Source of the DNA: Rotaria macrura
Lineage: Eukaryota; Rotifera; Eurotatoria; Philodinida; Philodinidae
Direction of reading: 5' to 3'
Assembly: GCA_900239685.1 (NCBI GenBank)
Contig: OENT01000399.1
Location: forward strand, 1-64,000
Length of the DNA: 64,000 nucleotides
Shown: positions 37,928 through 48,821 of the stretch, one piece after another
Layout of the letters: every line of letters starts with the position of its first letter
Numbering within the stretch: position 1 is the first letter of the stretch
Position numbers and translations under genes: made by a program
The notes under the pieces: model-generated
What the model was told of the DNA's origin: nothing
What the model saw: only the letters and a program-made list of their open reading frames with translations
Database searches by the model: none

Positions 37928-40391
37928 TTAATGATACACTATAGGCACGGGTAAAATAGAGCGAGATTGTTGTGGGGCTGTAGTGTTACGTCGAGGAAGT
38001 AAATTGAAATCATTTTTGCTGTTGAATTTATTATCATCATCGAACATGGGTGGTTTTTCTGGATGATAGAGTGTACCCCTATGAAAAAGAAACACAAGTA
38101 TTGTGTCTTGCTTTTACGAAAAAAAAATCATTCATCAATAATCAAATTGCATACGTTTTAGCTGAGTACCATTGACGAATCGGGTGTGCATAATTCAAAC
38201 CTGTTTGTTGAAGTTCAAAATTAAGACGTTTTTGATATTCAATTTCTGCTTCCATGCCTTCTACGTATTCACGTTGATTCTCGTATTCCTCCTAATGCAA
38301 TATAAAATTATTTCATGTTGTTTTTACGTTTTGACAAATGCTGCGTTCTACCTCTGTCTTCTTTCTCTGTTCATAGCTCATTTGTCCCATCAAATCTTTT
38401 CTATATCCAAGTTGTTTTGCTCGAACACGAGCTTCATGATCTGCTTCTTCTGCTTTAACTTGTTCAGAAATATTTTTCATATTATCTTTTTGCCATTGAT
38501 ACTCATTTGCTTCTTGAATTTTTCTATCGTCTACAATCAATCGAACGAACATAGGATTAGAAAGAAAAACTAAAACGACTCATACGTTGAATTATTAATT
38601 GTTGTTGTCGACCTTGCATAACATCTTGAAAAAGTTTAGCACGTTTCTCGTTTTCGGAACGTATTTTTTCTGCACGTTTAGCATTTTGTCTGTCTACTTC
38701 TGTTTGTAAAATACGATCAAGATCAATTTGTTGTTTTCGTTCGTCAAGTTTTCGCTGTTCTAAATAAGCTCGATAACGATGATTTTCATCGCGAAGTTCA
38801 AACTGAAAGAAAATTTTTGAAATTATTTTTCAATTTTTCTTTAAAAAATAACTAATAATATAACAAATAGAAGATGTAAACCTTTCGTTGTCTTTTTTCC
38901 ATTTCGTCGCTGACTGTTGCATTTTGAGTTTCTTCAGCAAGTTTTTGGTCAAGTGCTTTTTCTTCTTCAATTTTACGTTGTTGAATTTTTTGTTTAGTTC
39001 TTAACAGGAAAACATTGTCACGTAAATTTCTCTTAATCCACATCAATTTCTTTAACTTACGTTAGTACCGTATCAAGTACACGTTTCTGTTCATCTTGTT
39101 TGCGTAATTTTTCTTGATATTCGGCAATTTTTTCATCTTTTTGAGTACGATACTGTGCCCACTATATGTATGAAATGAACAACAGAAATTTAAATACATC
39201 GTGACATCAACAGATAAATTTCATACTGCAGCTTCTGAATATTCTTTTCGTTTGCTCTTCTGTAAATTACGTTCTGCTTCAGCGGCATTCATCTGTTCGC
39301 GTATAATCTTAGCCATACTGTCTGATTTTGCCTTTGCCTCTTGTGTATCTCGATCTTCACGTTCTTTCTTTTTGGCAATATCATCATACCACAATTGAGT
39401 CCAAAATTGTTCATCTACCTAGATTTCATAAAAGCATACGTCGAATGATTTGCTTAGCAAATAAGCCTACTTGTTGATCTTTTTTCTTATCGTATTTTTC
39501 TTGCATTTGCCATAAATGTTCATTACCTAATTCCCGATCTAATTCTTTCGATTGAAGTTCACGTAATTCAGCACAATCACGTCGAAAACGTTGATCGTAT
39601 TTCTCTTGTACGACTTTTGCATGTTCACCCTCTTTTTCTTCACGTATTCGTTTAGCTCTTTGACGCATTTTTGCGACACGTTGTGTTAAAGTTTCTTTTG
39701 TTGACTCTGCTTCTAGCAGATATTGTGACTCTTCAGTAGCAAGTAATGCACGTAAGCTAAAAGTCAAAGATACATCAAATTTATATACTCATGCAATTGA
39801 ACGTTTCGGTTTGAAGATCAGACTATAAAATAATGTGTAATGAAATTCATGATAGATTGAATCAATCATCTATCAAGAATTTGAGAGCATCGCGCTATCT
39901 TTCAGACAACTTTCTTACAGTCATCAAACGTGATGTATGACAGAATACTTCTATGATTATGTATGATTCGTGTTTCGGTATTGGTTCTTTTCACTGAAAA
40001 ATTTATTATACAAGAAATACTAAATACCGTTCACGTCGTTCTTCAAGTTGATTATCAGCCTGATTCAATCTTCTGTCAACTTCACGTCGTACTTGAGCAT
40101 GAAACGCTTTCGTCGTTGACAATTCATCGAAATGTATTTTGGTTAATTCAGTTTTGGCTTCTCGATTGAGTTTATCTCGTGCCTCACGAATAGCTTCGAG
40201 TTCACGATTTTGTGCTACAAGATTTTTAGTTGGTCGATAAGGTTTTTCAAGCTTAAAAAGAAAAATAATAGTTAATTTAAGATGCATCAAAAATAATCAT
40301 TAACTGGTTAATTATTTACCACACCGAATTGACCAGGTTGTGGTCCCGGAATGTCGCGAATACGTATCGGTGGATATAGAATTGTAGCCAT
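37928..40391 (-). CDS. CFAP53: CFAP53 (CCDC11), axonemal/centriolar satellite coiled-coil protein
   Basis: Ten exons (40320-40391, 40028-40251, 39471-39756, 39227-39418, 39061-39161, 38882-38999, 38586-38802, 38352-38530, 38155-38291, 37928-38078) give 558 aa, against 514 in human. It is nearly all charged helix. Family landmarks are EERRERLRALLATEESQYLL, VAKMRQRAKRIREEK, YDQRFRRDCAELREL and VDEQFWTQLWYDDIAKKKE. In vertebrates CFAP53 is a microtubule inner protein of ciliary doublets and is needed for nodal cilia and left-right patterning. It is head-to-head with pitchfork across 347 bp containing an X-box. The N terminus (YPPIRIRDIPGPQPGQFG) and the C-terminal tail after HPIRQWYSA are lineage-specific. 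Confidence 0.88.
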
Positions 40392-40655
40392 CTAAAAATT
40401 AAGGTCTAATTCAAAAAAAAAGAATTTCTTTTTCTCTTTTTCTTAAGTAAAAACAAAATAAATGCCATGTTAGAATAACTATCCAAGGGAAAGACTTCAC
40501 ATTTGAATCAATTGAACGATTAATCTAAAGAAATAGATTTTACATGTTTGAATGAGATTTTTCATTGAAATCTAAATGAATATATTTATTTATTGCATAG
40601 TTTTTAGATATAATAAAAACAAAAGGGACATCTATATGATAGACGACTGACAATA

Positions 40656-40669
40656 GTTGTCAAGGTGAC
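40656..40669. promoter_or_regulatory. RFX X-box, perfect consensus match
   Basis: GTTGTCAAGGTGAC fits RYYNYY-N2-RRNRAC at every position and is an imperfect palindrome as expected for RFX dimers. It lies 69 bp before the pitchfork ATG and 264 bp before the CFAP53 ATG, in the only intergenic space between these two ciliary genes. RFX factors are the standard activators of ciliary genes in animals. Confidence 0.65.
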
Positions 40670-40738
40670 ATACTTGATTTATCTGGCTGCATGGTATTAT
40701 TATAGAATAATATACTTATTATTCATTAGCGTATCAAA

Positions 40739-42025
40739 ATGTTGTTTGGTAAGATATTTTCTAGTGGACTTAATGATTGTAATCTAGAGATATTCTTATG
40801 ATTATGAACGTTACGCTGTGCATGATTTGCTCTACTTGCTTTTCTCAGGTGAACAAACCGTTTCACCGAATGTTGCTTTCGGCACAACAGCAATCGATCG
40901 ACCTACATTTCCTACTGATATAGCGCATGATTGCTTTGGAAATAATCAAACACCGCAACGAGGCGTACCAAATCTGTAAAATTTCTATATTATTTAGTTG
41001 TGATTCATTGTTCTGCTTTCTATGCTTTGTCTCTATTGCTTTATGATCACTAGTGGACCGGGCGCATATAATAATGAAGAGAAGACAACATTTCAATATG
41101 TTCTCGATCATCAACCGATGAGTCGTCGTGGATATACTTTCATTGCACGAACAGAACAACGAAAAACCTTTGAACCTAAAGTGATTTGATAGAACGATTC
41201 GCTTAATTTTTAGTGTTGTTCGAAATTACAATATAGAATTCGTTTGTTCGATTTTATTTTTCATCCAGACTGATGTACCAAGTCCAGATACATATCAAAT
41301 GGATTTAAATCGTGCACCGGATAAAAAACGAGCATTCAAGCCGTTCAACGCAGCTTCTGAAAGATTTCATACGCGCGCTAAAAGTGCCAGCACACCAGGG
41401 TATGAAATTAACGTTCTATTTCCATTAGTTAGAATTTTTCTCTTACTCTCAATACGAAAGACCTGGTAATTATGAATGTGACGTTAAACAAAATCGTCAA
41501 GTACACATGCTACATAGTTTTGGTGGTCGAGCAAAATTGATTCCTGCTGTTAAAACAAAGTGTACACCGTTAAATAAGGATAAGGTTCGTAAATGATCGT
41601 TTTGTTTTTTCTTCTTTGACTCATTTTTTTCGAATTGTATTTAGTGTATAATTTGTCACGAGACACCAATTGGAGATTATTATCAATATCGTAAAGAAGT
41701 TCTCTGCTCGAGTTGTTTTAATTTCAATTGGCAATGGCAAGAAAAATTCAAAAGAACGTAAGAAGTCAACACAAAAACAAAATAATTTACTCACAAGAGC
41801 GGCTATTCTATTCTTTAGATATCTTCAAGCTTTTCAAAAAGTTCGAGATTGTTCTCAAGTTCACGATCATGCTGGTACATCAGCGAAAATTCAAGTAACG
41901 ATCTATCATGTAATTTCATTCTAGTTCTAGAATGGTTTGTTTCGCTCATTGTTTAGTTGGTCGATGACAAAGTCACTAAGAAACTTCAACGCAAAGAAGC
42001 TTATCTTAGCCTCTATTGGGCATAA
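40739..42025 (+). CDS. PIFO: Pitchfork (PIFO/CIMAP3) homologue with added CxxC-CxxC motif
   Basis: Eight exons (40739-40748, 40849-40975, 41054-41180, 41269-41399, 41461-41584, 41645-41757, 41819-41894, 41957-42025) give 258 aa. The first exon has only 10 coding bases. Family signs are VAFGTTAIDRPTFP, TPQRGVPNLGPGAY, RRGYTFIARTEQRKTFEPK, a second SHIPPO-like STPGPGNY and the C-terminal EAYLSLYWA, which matches the vertebrate YLSLYYN end. Vertebrate pitchfork acts at basal bodies in ciliary disassembly. Between these parts sits CIICHETPIGDY followed by LCSSC, a probable zinc-binding pair of CxxC motifs that I do not recall in the human protein. The stop is 102 bp before CCDC169. Confidence 0.82.
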
Positions 42026-42127
42026 TTGATTAATTCCTTGAATAAACTGAACATTATGGGAAAAAAAACATTGTCTTTCAATAAAAACCCTTTTCTTCGT
42101 CATTTATATTGTAGATCAGTTTCAGAA
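42026..42127 (+). promoter_or_regulatory. Operon-like intercistronic spacer with trans-splice acceptor
   Basis: In 102 bp there are AATAAA at 42041-42046 and 42080-42085, then a pyrimidine-rich tract ending TTATATTGTAG at 42114, 13 nt before the CCDC169 ATG. That is the layout of a spliced-leader operon junction: polyadenylation of the first message, trans-splicing of the second. Spliced-leader trans-splicing is known in bdelloid rotifers. A conventional promoter would have very little room here. Confidence 0.55.
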
Positions 42128-43480
42128 ATGACAAATGCACATAATCCATCAGAAATTGAACGACTCAAAGCTGAAATTCATCAAGAAGAACAAATCAAGT
42201 AAGACTTTCGTTTTTTTTTCATCTAACAACAATTGACATTTTACATGTCTATTATTTCATCATATAGATTATCACTTGAACAATCATGTCATGAATTACA
42301 AAATACAGCTGGTGAATTAGAAAAACGATTGAAAATGATTGATGAAGAAAGTATGTATAAGGTTTCATATACATCTTTTTTTTTGCTTTATTTCAATATT
42401 TAAGAAATTATTTTGAAACGAAATTTTATATAGTGAGTACTCATCTTGATGTAGGTGGACAAATAGAAGGTAGTTTTGCTTGTTATTTAAAGCACAAAAG
42501 CAAATAAATAATTTGATTTAATCACAATACGTTTTAGGCATCAGAACACATGAAAAATCATGTTTGATGCGATGAAAACAATCTTTGTATTAGTTCACTT
42601 GATTTTATTCGTACTGAATTCTAAGCTATCATTTTCCTAATTACGTAGGCAACGAATGGAAAACACGTTTTGAAAATCAAGAAGAGATCAATCGCCATTT
42701 AGCGCGACAAATAATTCTTCTTGAAAAAAATATCGATCAAGCAAAAGAAGAACAAAAAACAGGTAGAGAAAATTTGTATGAATACGAGATAAAGTTCTTC
42801 GTTTCTATTTTTGAATCCCTGTTCTAGCGAAAACACGTGCAGTAAAAGCAGATCCGAATGAAGTAGTCCAGATTTTTGTTATTAATGCTTTTGTTCTTCT
42901 TTGAAAAGGAATCACGTTCTTTTTCCTAGGTGAGCCAAGAAGTATTGAGTGTCGTCGAAAATGAAAAAAAGAATTTGTTAAGTCAATTACGCGATTATGA
43001 ATGGCGGTTAGAACAAGAAAATAAGGTTAGTAATGGTATTTATTTTCATTTTGAATTTAATAGTGTCCAAAGTTTGTTTTCCCTCCAGGCTTACCATAAA
43101 GCGAACGAAGAACGAAAAGTCTTAACCAATGAAATTACTGATGTTCGAAGTGAGATAATTGTAGAGCTCGTTATTTTTTCTTGAAATCAAAAACTAACAT
43201 ATAACTTTACTTTATTGACTTCTTTTTTTCTGTAAAGATGCAATATCAGTTATGAAAGAACGTTCACAAACAACAGAACATAATAAAACTGAACGAAACG
43301 GACAGATTACGAATCGAGAACCGAATGAGTATGTGTAGTTCGAGATCGATTTATACAAAAAGTATTCTGCAATTTTAATTTAGTAATATTCCTATGGATA
43401 AACGTATTCTTGATCCAAGAAGAGGACCTATTAATCGTAATGCAGCAACACGATCATTGCCGAAATTGACTAAACAATAG
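42128..43480 (+). CDS. CCDC169: CCDC169 coiled-coil protein
   Basis: Eight exons (42128-42198, 42268-42350, 42649-42762, 42828-42865, 42930-43025, 43089-43149, 43238-43328, 43384-43480) give 216 aa, similar to human. Key conserved runs are SNEWKTRFENQEEINRHL and LLSQLRDYEWRLEQENKAYH. The protein is coiled coil up to about residue 155 and then basic and disordered (DKRILDPRRGPINRN). Function is unknown; the vertebrate gene is expressed mainly in testis. Its place directly behind pitchfork, apparently in one transcription unit, suggests a role in cilia or flagella. The exon 4 end could be 3 nt shorter. Confidence 0.8.
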
Positions 43481-44046
43481 TGATGATGGAAATCATTCAT
43501 GACAAGTATTGCAATGAAAATGGGACTGCTTCACTTCTTGATATGATATCATATTGCGTATTGTTGTTCGGTGAATCATTCCAGTGTATAGGAGTCTTTT
43601 CCTTTTCTGTTTGCAGTGTATAATTATTATAATCAGATAAATTGGGAGTCTATTAGATTGTGCGTAAATAAATCTCATGAAAACTTCTGAATTCTATTTG
43701 CAAGATATAGCTTTTGATTGAAGCTTGTTTTTCTTTTCTTATGGATGCATGCCATGCGTAATAGAGAAGACTATGTCGATATTTTATTGAATACATTTAC
43801 TGAAGCTGTTACAATGTTAATTGATGCTTGCTATGTCAATCGAATTCAAGATGACATTCTATCATTATAACATGTGACTAAGCATAAAAATTCATATAAT
43901 AAACAAAAAAAATCGATTAAAAGTGCTTGTTACATAACAAAAAAAAACGTTGAAAAAAAGTCAAATACTACTATCAAAAACGTGACACAAACAAGACGCA
44001 AGATTTTAGTTAGCGACAAAGGATTAGATTGATATTGACGAATACA
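43481..44046. other. Tail-to-tail intergenic, CCDC169 and HSBP1
   Basis: AT-rich 3' flanks with A runs near 43905-43960. No gene seen. Confidence 0.5.
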
Positions 44047-44410
44047 TTATGGTAGTTCAGCATTTGTTTGTGAAATAACATTTGCTATATTACGTTCAAG
44101 ATCATCGATTCGTCGACCCATGTCATCAACTAAAACCGAGAAGAAGAGAGATGAAAATGTTTTAAAATGAATTTTGTCATGAAGATTTCTCTGTCGTTTT
44201 ACTTCTGGTCATAATCGAGTCACTCATTTGTCCAAACTTTTCTTGAATTTGAGATACAGTATTTTGAACCTAAACAACAGATGTTCCAATGACTGGAAAT
44301 TTTAACATAAAGTATCTTTTTACTAAGTTGACAAGTTCTTGAGCATTTTGCGGTTCACGTATCGGATATTCTTGAATGTTAATTGATGTTGTTATAACTG
44401 AATTTGTCAT
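44047..44410 (-). CDS. HSBP1: HSBP1, heat shock factor-binding protein 1
   Basis: Three exons (44324-44410, 44203-44269, 44047-44129) give 78 aa, matching the 76 of human HSBP1. The hydrophobic heptad helix is plain: ELVNLVQNTVSQIQEKFGQM, then SDSIMTRIDDMGRRIDDLER. HSBP1 forms trimers or hexamers, binds HSF1 trimers to damp the heat shock response, and also stabilises the WASH complex at centrosomes. The 5' end faces the 2H-phosphoesterase-like gene across 692 bp. Confidence 0.93.
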
Positions 44411-45102
44411 GATCCACGAGAGAGAAAACGTTTAAGCTTTAATGTGCCGTTACTACGCTCTGATGTCTTTTAACACTTCTTCTCGTATTCGACTGCTGCT
44501 GAGTAAAAAAAGAAAAAAAAAATTGTCTTCTCTCGACGTGTTTTGAATCTATTTCAATGCCGTATGTGAACCACACAACGATAGAGAATGAGCGACGCGT
44601 ACCGACCAATGTTATTTCTACGGATGGTGCTTTGTTGAATAGAAACGCAAAGCAGAAAAAAGAGAGAAAAAAGGAAGATTTTTTTTTCATACTTTCTTTC
44701 ATTTTAAAAAGTAAAACTTTTCAAGTGGATTTCGACCAACAGCACGTAATCGGACACTACTTTATTAAGTGTTTAAACAAACTCGAATAACAGCGATGTT
44801 CAAGGATGACAAATCCGAAAAAGAAATAAGAGAAGTATCGAATCCAAGAAAAACAAGAAAAAAGTCAACATTATTCCTTCTATTTGTCTTTAATCAAAAT
44901 CGGTTTTTTTCTTCGGATGAATATTGCCATGAATTTTCAAACTAGCGTAATGAAATTAAAAGTAATATCTATTTAACACTCTTCTGTGATGATGCAATCA
45001 CATACATTTCATCATCGATCTGATACTTCGCAGTCTACTGGCGAAAGTATACATAAATGTGTATAATTCTCTCTTTCTCTCAGATAAAATACAGCCGAAA
45101 GG
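44411..45102. other. Divergent intergenic region, HSBP1 and 2H-like gene
   Basis: Presumed promoter region of both genes. A/T homopolymer runs at 44511-44522 and 44678-44688. The plus-strand frame at 44557-44790 is Lys-rich and not convincing. Confidence 0.45.
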
Positions 45103-46161
45103 ATGACGAGCGTAACAACAACACAAACCGCACTATGTTTAATACCACCCGACAATGTCTGGCAACAAATCCAATCAATTCATTCAAAGCATGACCAAGC
45201 TTATCCACGTGGGATGCCACATATTAATCTAATATATCCAATTCTATCCGAAAGTAATTTCGATAATGTTTAAGTACAACTCGAGCCTATTCTTCATCGG
45301 ATAAAGCCATTTCAAATTCAATCTGATCGATTGCCATTTGATTATTTTAAACAAAAAGGAAATGATTGTACGTACCATATAAGACCTACAATTTATGCAG
45401 ACATAATTAAACTTCAAAAAATCATGCAAAATCAATTATCAAATATAATTAAAAATAAACGTATATTTGAAGCTCCTCTCACACTTGGTCAAACGACAAC
45501 ATCAAACATTTCAGATCATCTTAAAAGCATCAAAACTCAATGGGAAACGATTGAATTTACTGTTGATCGTCTACATATGATTCGTCCAGAAAATCATCTT
45601 GAAAGTTTATTTACAATGAAAAATCAAATTCTTTTATTAGATCAAGAAAATAAATTGCTGAGTCTTGTAAAATCAACTTTAATTATAAATCCTATCAAAT
45701 CATTTTCATTAAATAATCTATGCAATATTCTACCAAATGAATTTTATTCACGTCTTATTCGTTTATTCGAAAATACATCACTACGAGCATGTAATTCATT
45801 TCACATCATTCTTGCCGAATACGAACAAAGTCCCATTGATTTTGATCTACGGTCAAAGTTTGAGTCGTTATTCAAATTTACAATTGGATTTGCATCAGAT
45901 CCAATTGAATTCGATCAGACAATATCGCGTCTTTTTTTAAAACCATCTGATATAGAATTGATTCATCGCTTAAACATATTCGACGATAAAAAGTATGATG
46001 GTACATTAACTTTAGAAGCAATACATAAAAATGATTTCGATAGAATTAGTGAGAAGTTTAAAAAAAGTTGTTTAACAAATATCTATAGATTTAAAATCGA
46101 TCGTATACATTTAATAGATTCAAATGAACGAATAAAGTTCATATTTCAATTGAAAACGTGA
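45103..46161 (+). pseudogene. 2H-phosphoesterase-like gene with one in-frame TAA
   Basis: One frame runs from the ATG at 45103 to the stop at 46161 (352 codons) but is cut by TAA at 45271-45273. Sequence on both sides of the stop is clearly coding in the same frame. The N-terminal part resembles LigT/2H enzymes: ALCLIPPDNVWQQI, then MPHINLIYPIL, the first HxT-like motif, then FEAPLTLGQ where the second motif FxPHLTLGQ is expected, so the second catalytic His is lacking. The C-terminal third (FTIGFASDPIEFDQTISRLF) is not recognised. No intron can remove the stop. Options are a young pseudogene, a null allele, readthrough, or a sequencing error. If active the family acts on RNA 2',3'-cyclic phosphates or 2',5'-linked nucleotides. 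Confidence 0.65.
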
Positions 46162-48821
46162 TATTTTTCATAATATTTGTCCATCATTTAAAAGTAATAA
46201 AATAAACTTGCTCAAAGTCAAATGCATCCTCAGACATTCAATGGTTTGACTAGAAAGGCTTCGTTTATAGAAAAAAAAAAGAAAAACGAACGAAAGAACC
46301 CTCTTAAATGAAGTGTTCTTTGACATTTACAATGCTGAGATATGGCAGCTGTTTTCTTTCAATGAACATTATCAAATCAAGTCATTTTGTTTGAAACCAA
46401 ATGCTTTTGTTGTATGTCATTATGAGAAGTGTTCCAAGATAATCGACACCGACCAGTCTATGCATAGGTTATTGTATGTTAGAAAAAAAAACAAAATGTT
46501 TAAATTTTAGAACTCAAACGTTATAAATGGTTTTGGAAAAAAGAAAGTTACTAAGTAGACTGAACGATTTCATCGATACATTTTACACAATGACATATCG
46601 ATCAGAATTTCATACTTGATCGTATTATCTCGTATCAAATGTTTTTGTAATCGATCAATATGTTAAAATGTCACCAGATAAATATTTCCTTGCTCAACGA
46701 AGAATAGATCGTGCTCAATTTTTTTTAAATTCAAATAACTATTTGAAGTTTGATCATTTTTATGAATTATGAAGTGACAATTTTTAGCAATAACATTACT
46801 TTTAAATAATTGAATTCAATTACATTTACATTTGCTTACTGTCATGCACATGTTTTACAGCTAATCTCACGACATTTGAAGATACATGAATGATTTATCA
46901 AGGTCTCTTGATATAAGTAAAGAAAACGATGTTGACGATCATCAAAATTTATTTTTTGTCTTTTTTGACTAACATCTTGCTTTTATATATGAAAAATATG
47001 AGGGGATTGAATGCATGTAACTTATCATTACGATATAGATATATATTGTACTCTGTTCGAAATTCATGTTGTGATTAATAATGAAAACAGACATAGATTC
47101 AATTATTCTCGAATGACAGTAGCGAATCACTGCCGGAAACAATCTAACTAAACACGTCGTGTAAAACGTTTCTTCATGAATAATAAGCTACTATGAAAGT
47201 AATACATTAGTCTAGATCATTGAATTACATTGACTGTATGATAAAATTTGATGATAACTTTTCAATAGTTACATTCTCTTGTATAGTACAGCGATCAAAT
47301 CAAATAGTAATGAAATTTTTCATAATTCCAATATGTTCGCTATGGTAATGAAATTCATTCTCTTTCAATTATTATTTTAATATTAATGTATTTTTGATAT
47401 TGAATGTTATTCTCATATAGTCAGATTTCAATGCATGAACTAAAATTCCTTTTCTTTTTCTTTTCTATGCAATCGTTAAAATAGTACAACAAAGATAGTG
47501 TAGGATTCTCATTTACAGACAAATAAATATAATTCTTCTATCTTCTTGTTTATTTGTTAAAGAAGTTTCCATAAGACATTCATATAGTTTGTGTTCATGT
47601 GTTTTAAATATTCGTTGAAAATAAATCAGTCAGATAATGATTGTGTTTGACGAATGAAATATTACACGTACGATTGAATTTTCATATTTTTCATTTTCTC
47701 AAACACTTCGGCAACTACTAACAAGAACAATATTTCATCGAACATCAATCTACAGTCACACGTATCGTTCTGCAATTTTGTTAAATTTAATATTTAATAG
47801 GATAAATTTAGTTTCAATTTATGAATCCGATTCTAGCGTTAAATCGCGTCGAAAACATAACTGTTAATGGTAAAACACGAAAATTATTGGTCAGAAAAAG
47901 AAAACATTCACTTACAACACTAGTTCTGAATAAACGTCTTTTTCTGCTCGTATCGATCGAATACATCTAAAATTAATATTTCGATTTTAAAGCACAACGA
48001 GATATCACTTTAAGCATGAAAAAGTAGTTCTTGTTCGTAAAACAATTCAATTTTACAATTCATTAGCTATTTATTCAAAACGATCTTTTTGTTTTAATGC
48101 CATGTGAATAGTTATCTGTGTATGACAAGAGCAGAATTACCTTGTCGTAATTTCTTCATAAAATCAAAGAATGAATCATGAAAGAATCATTGATAACATT
48201 CTAATGATCCATTCGTAGCATAGAGAAGAAAGCAAAAGTAAAAATACTCATTTATAGATTTAACCGACAGTAACCTATTAGATTTGTAATATTACCTCCT
48301 GGATTGATTCATACACTTTTGTTTTCACAGCATGTATTTATTTTTTGTTTGACATATTTTTCGTTTACCAACAAGCTGACAATATAAACAAACGTCGCAA
48401 AAGGAAAAGACAGATCAATACATTCGATAAATATATTTATGTACATACCAGGAACTGAGAGAAAGAAAAAAAAGAGAAAACAATCGAATGCGCATAGAAT
48501 ACTAATTAAATAAAGTGCTTAAAGATCAACAATAAAATCCAAAAAGAAAAACAGCTAACCAACGAGAATCAAATGTAGAGAGCAAAAGAAAAACAAACTC
48601 TAATGGTGAAATGTACACTGTACAACAAAAAACAAACAAAAGGCTCGGATCAATGAAAAGGATTTTAGTTTTTTTCATTTCAACGTACGGGAAAAAATAT
48701 ACAAAATGATATTGAGTTACTGTTTTTGCACATTCGACAGAAAATAAAATAAAATAAAATAGAATATTTCTCTTTTGATTTTTTTTTGCTTTTGTAAAAG
48801 TGGAATATAAATTATGCATAA
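46162..48821. other. Gene-free stretch
   Basis: 2.7 kb of AT-rich DNA between convergent genes. Short frames (46313-46510, 48526-48819) lack any family features. No repeats stand out. Confidence 0.5.

Noticed and set aside
44557..44790. 77-codon frame upstream of the 2H-like gene
   Set aside because: Composition follows A-rich tracts and it lies within a divergent promoter region; no family signature.
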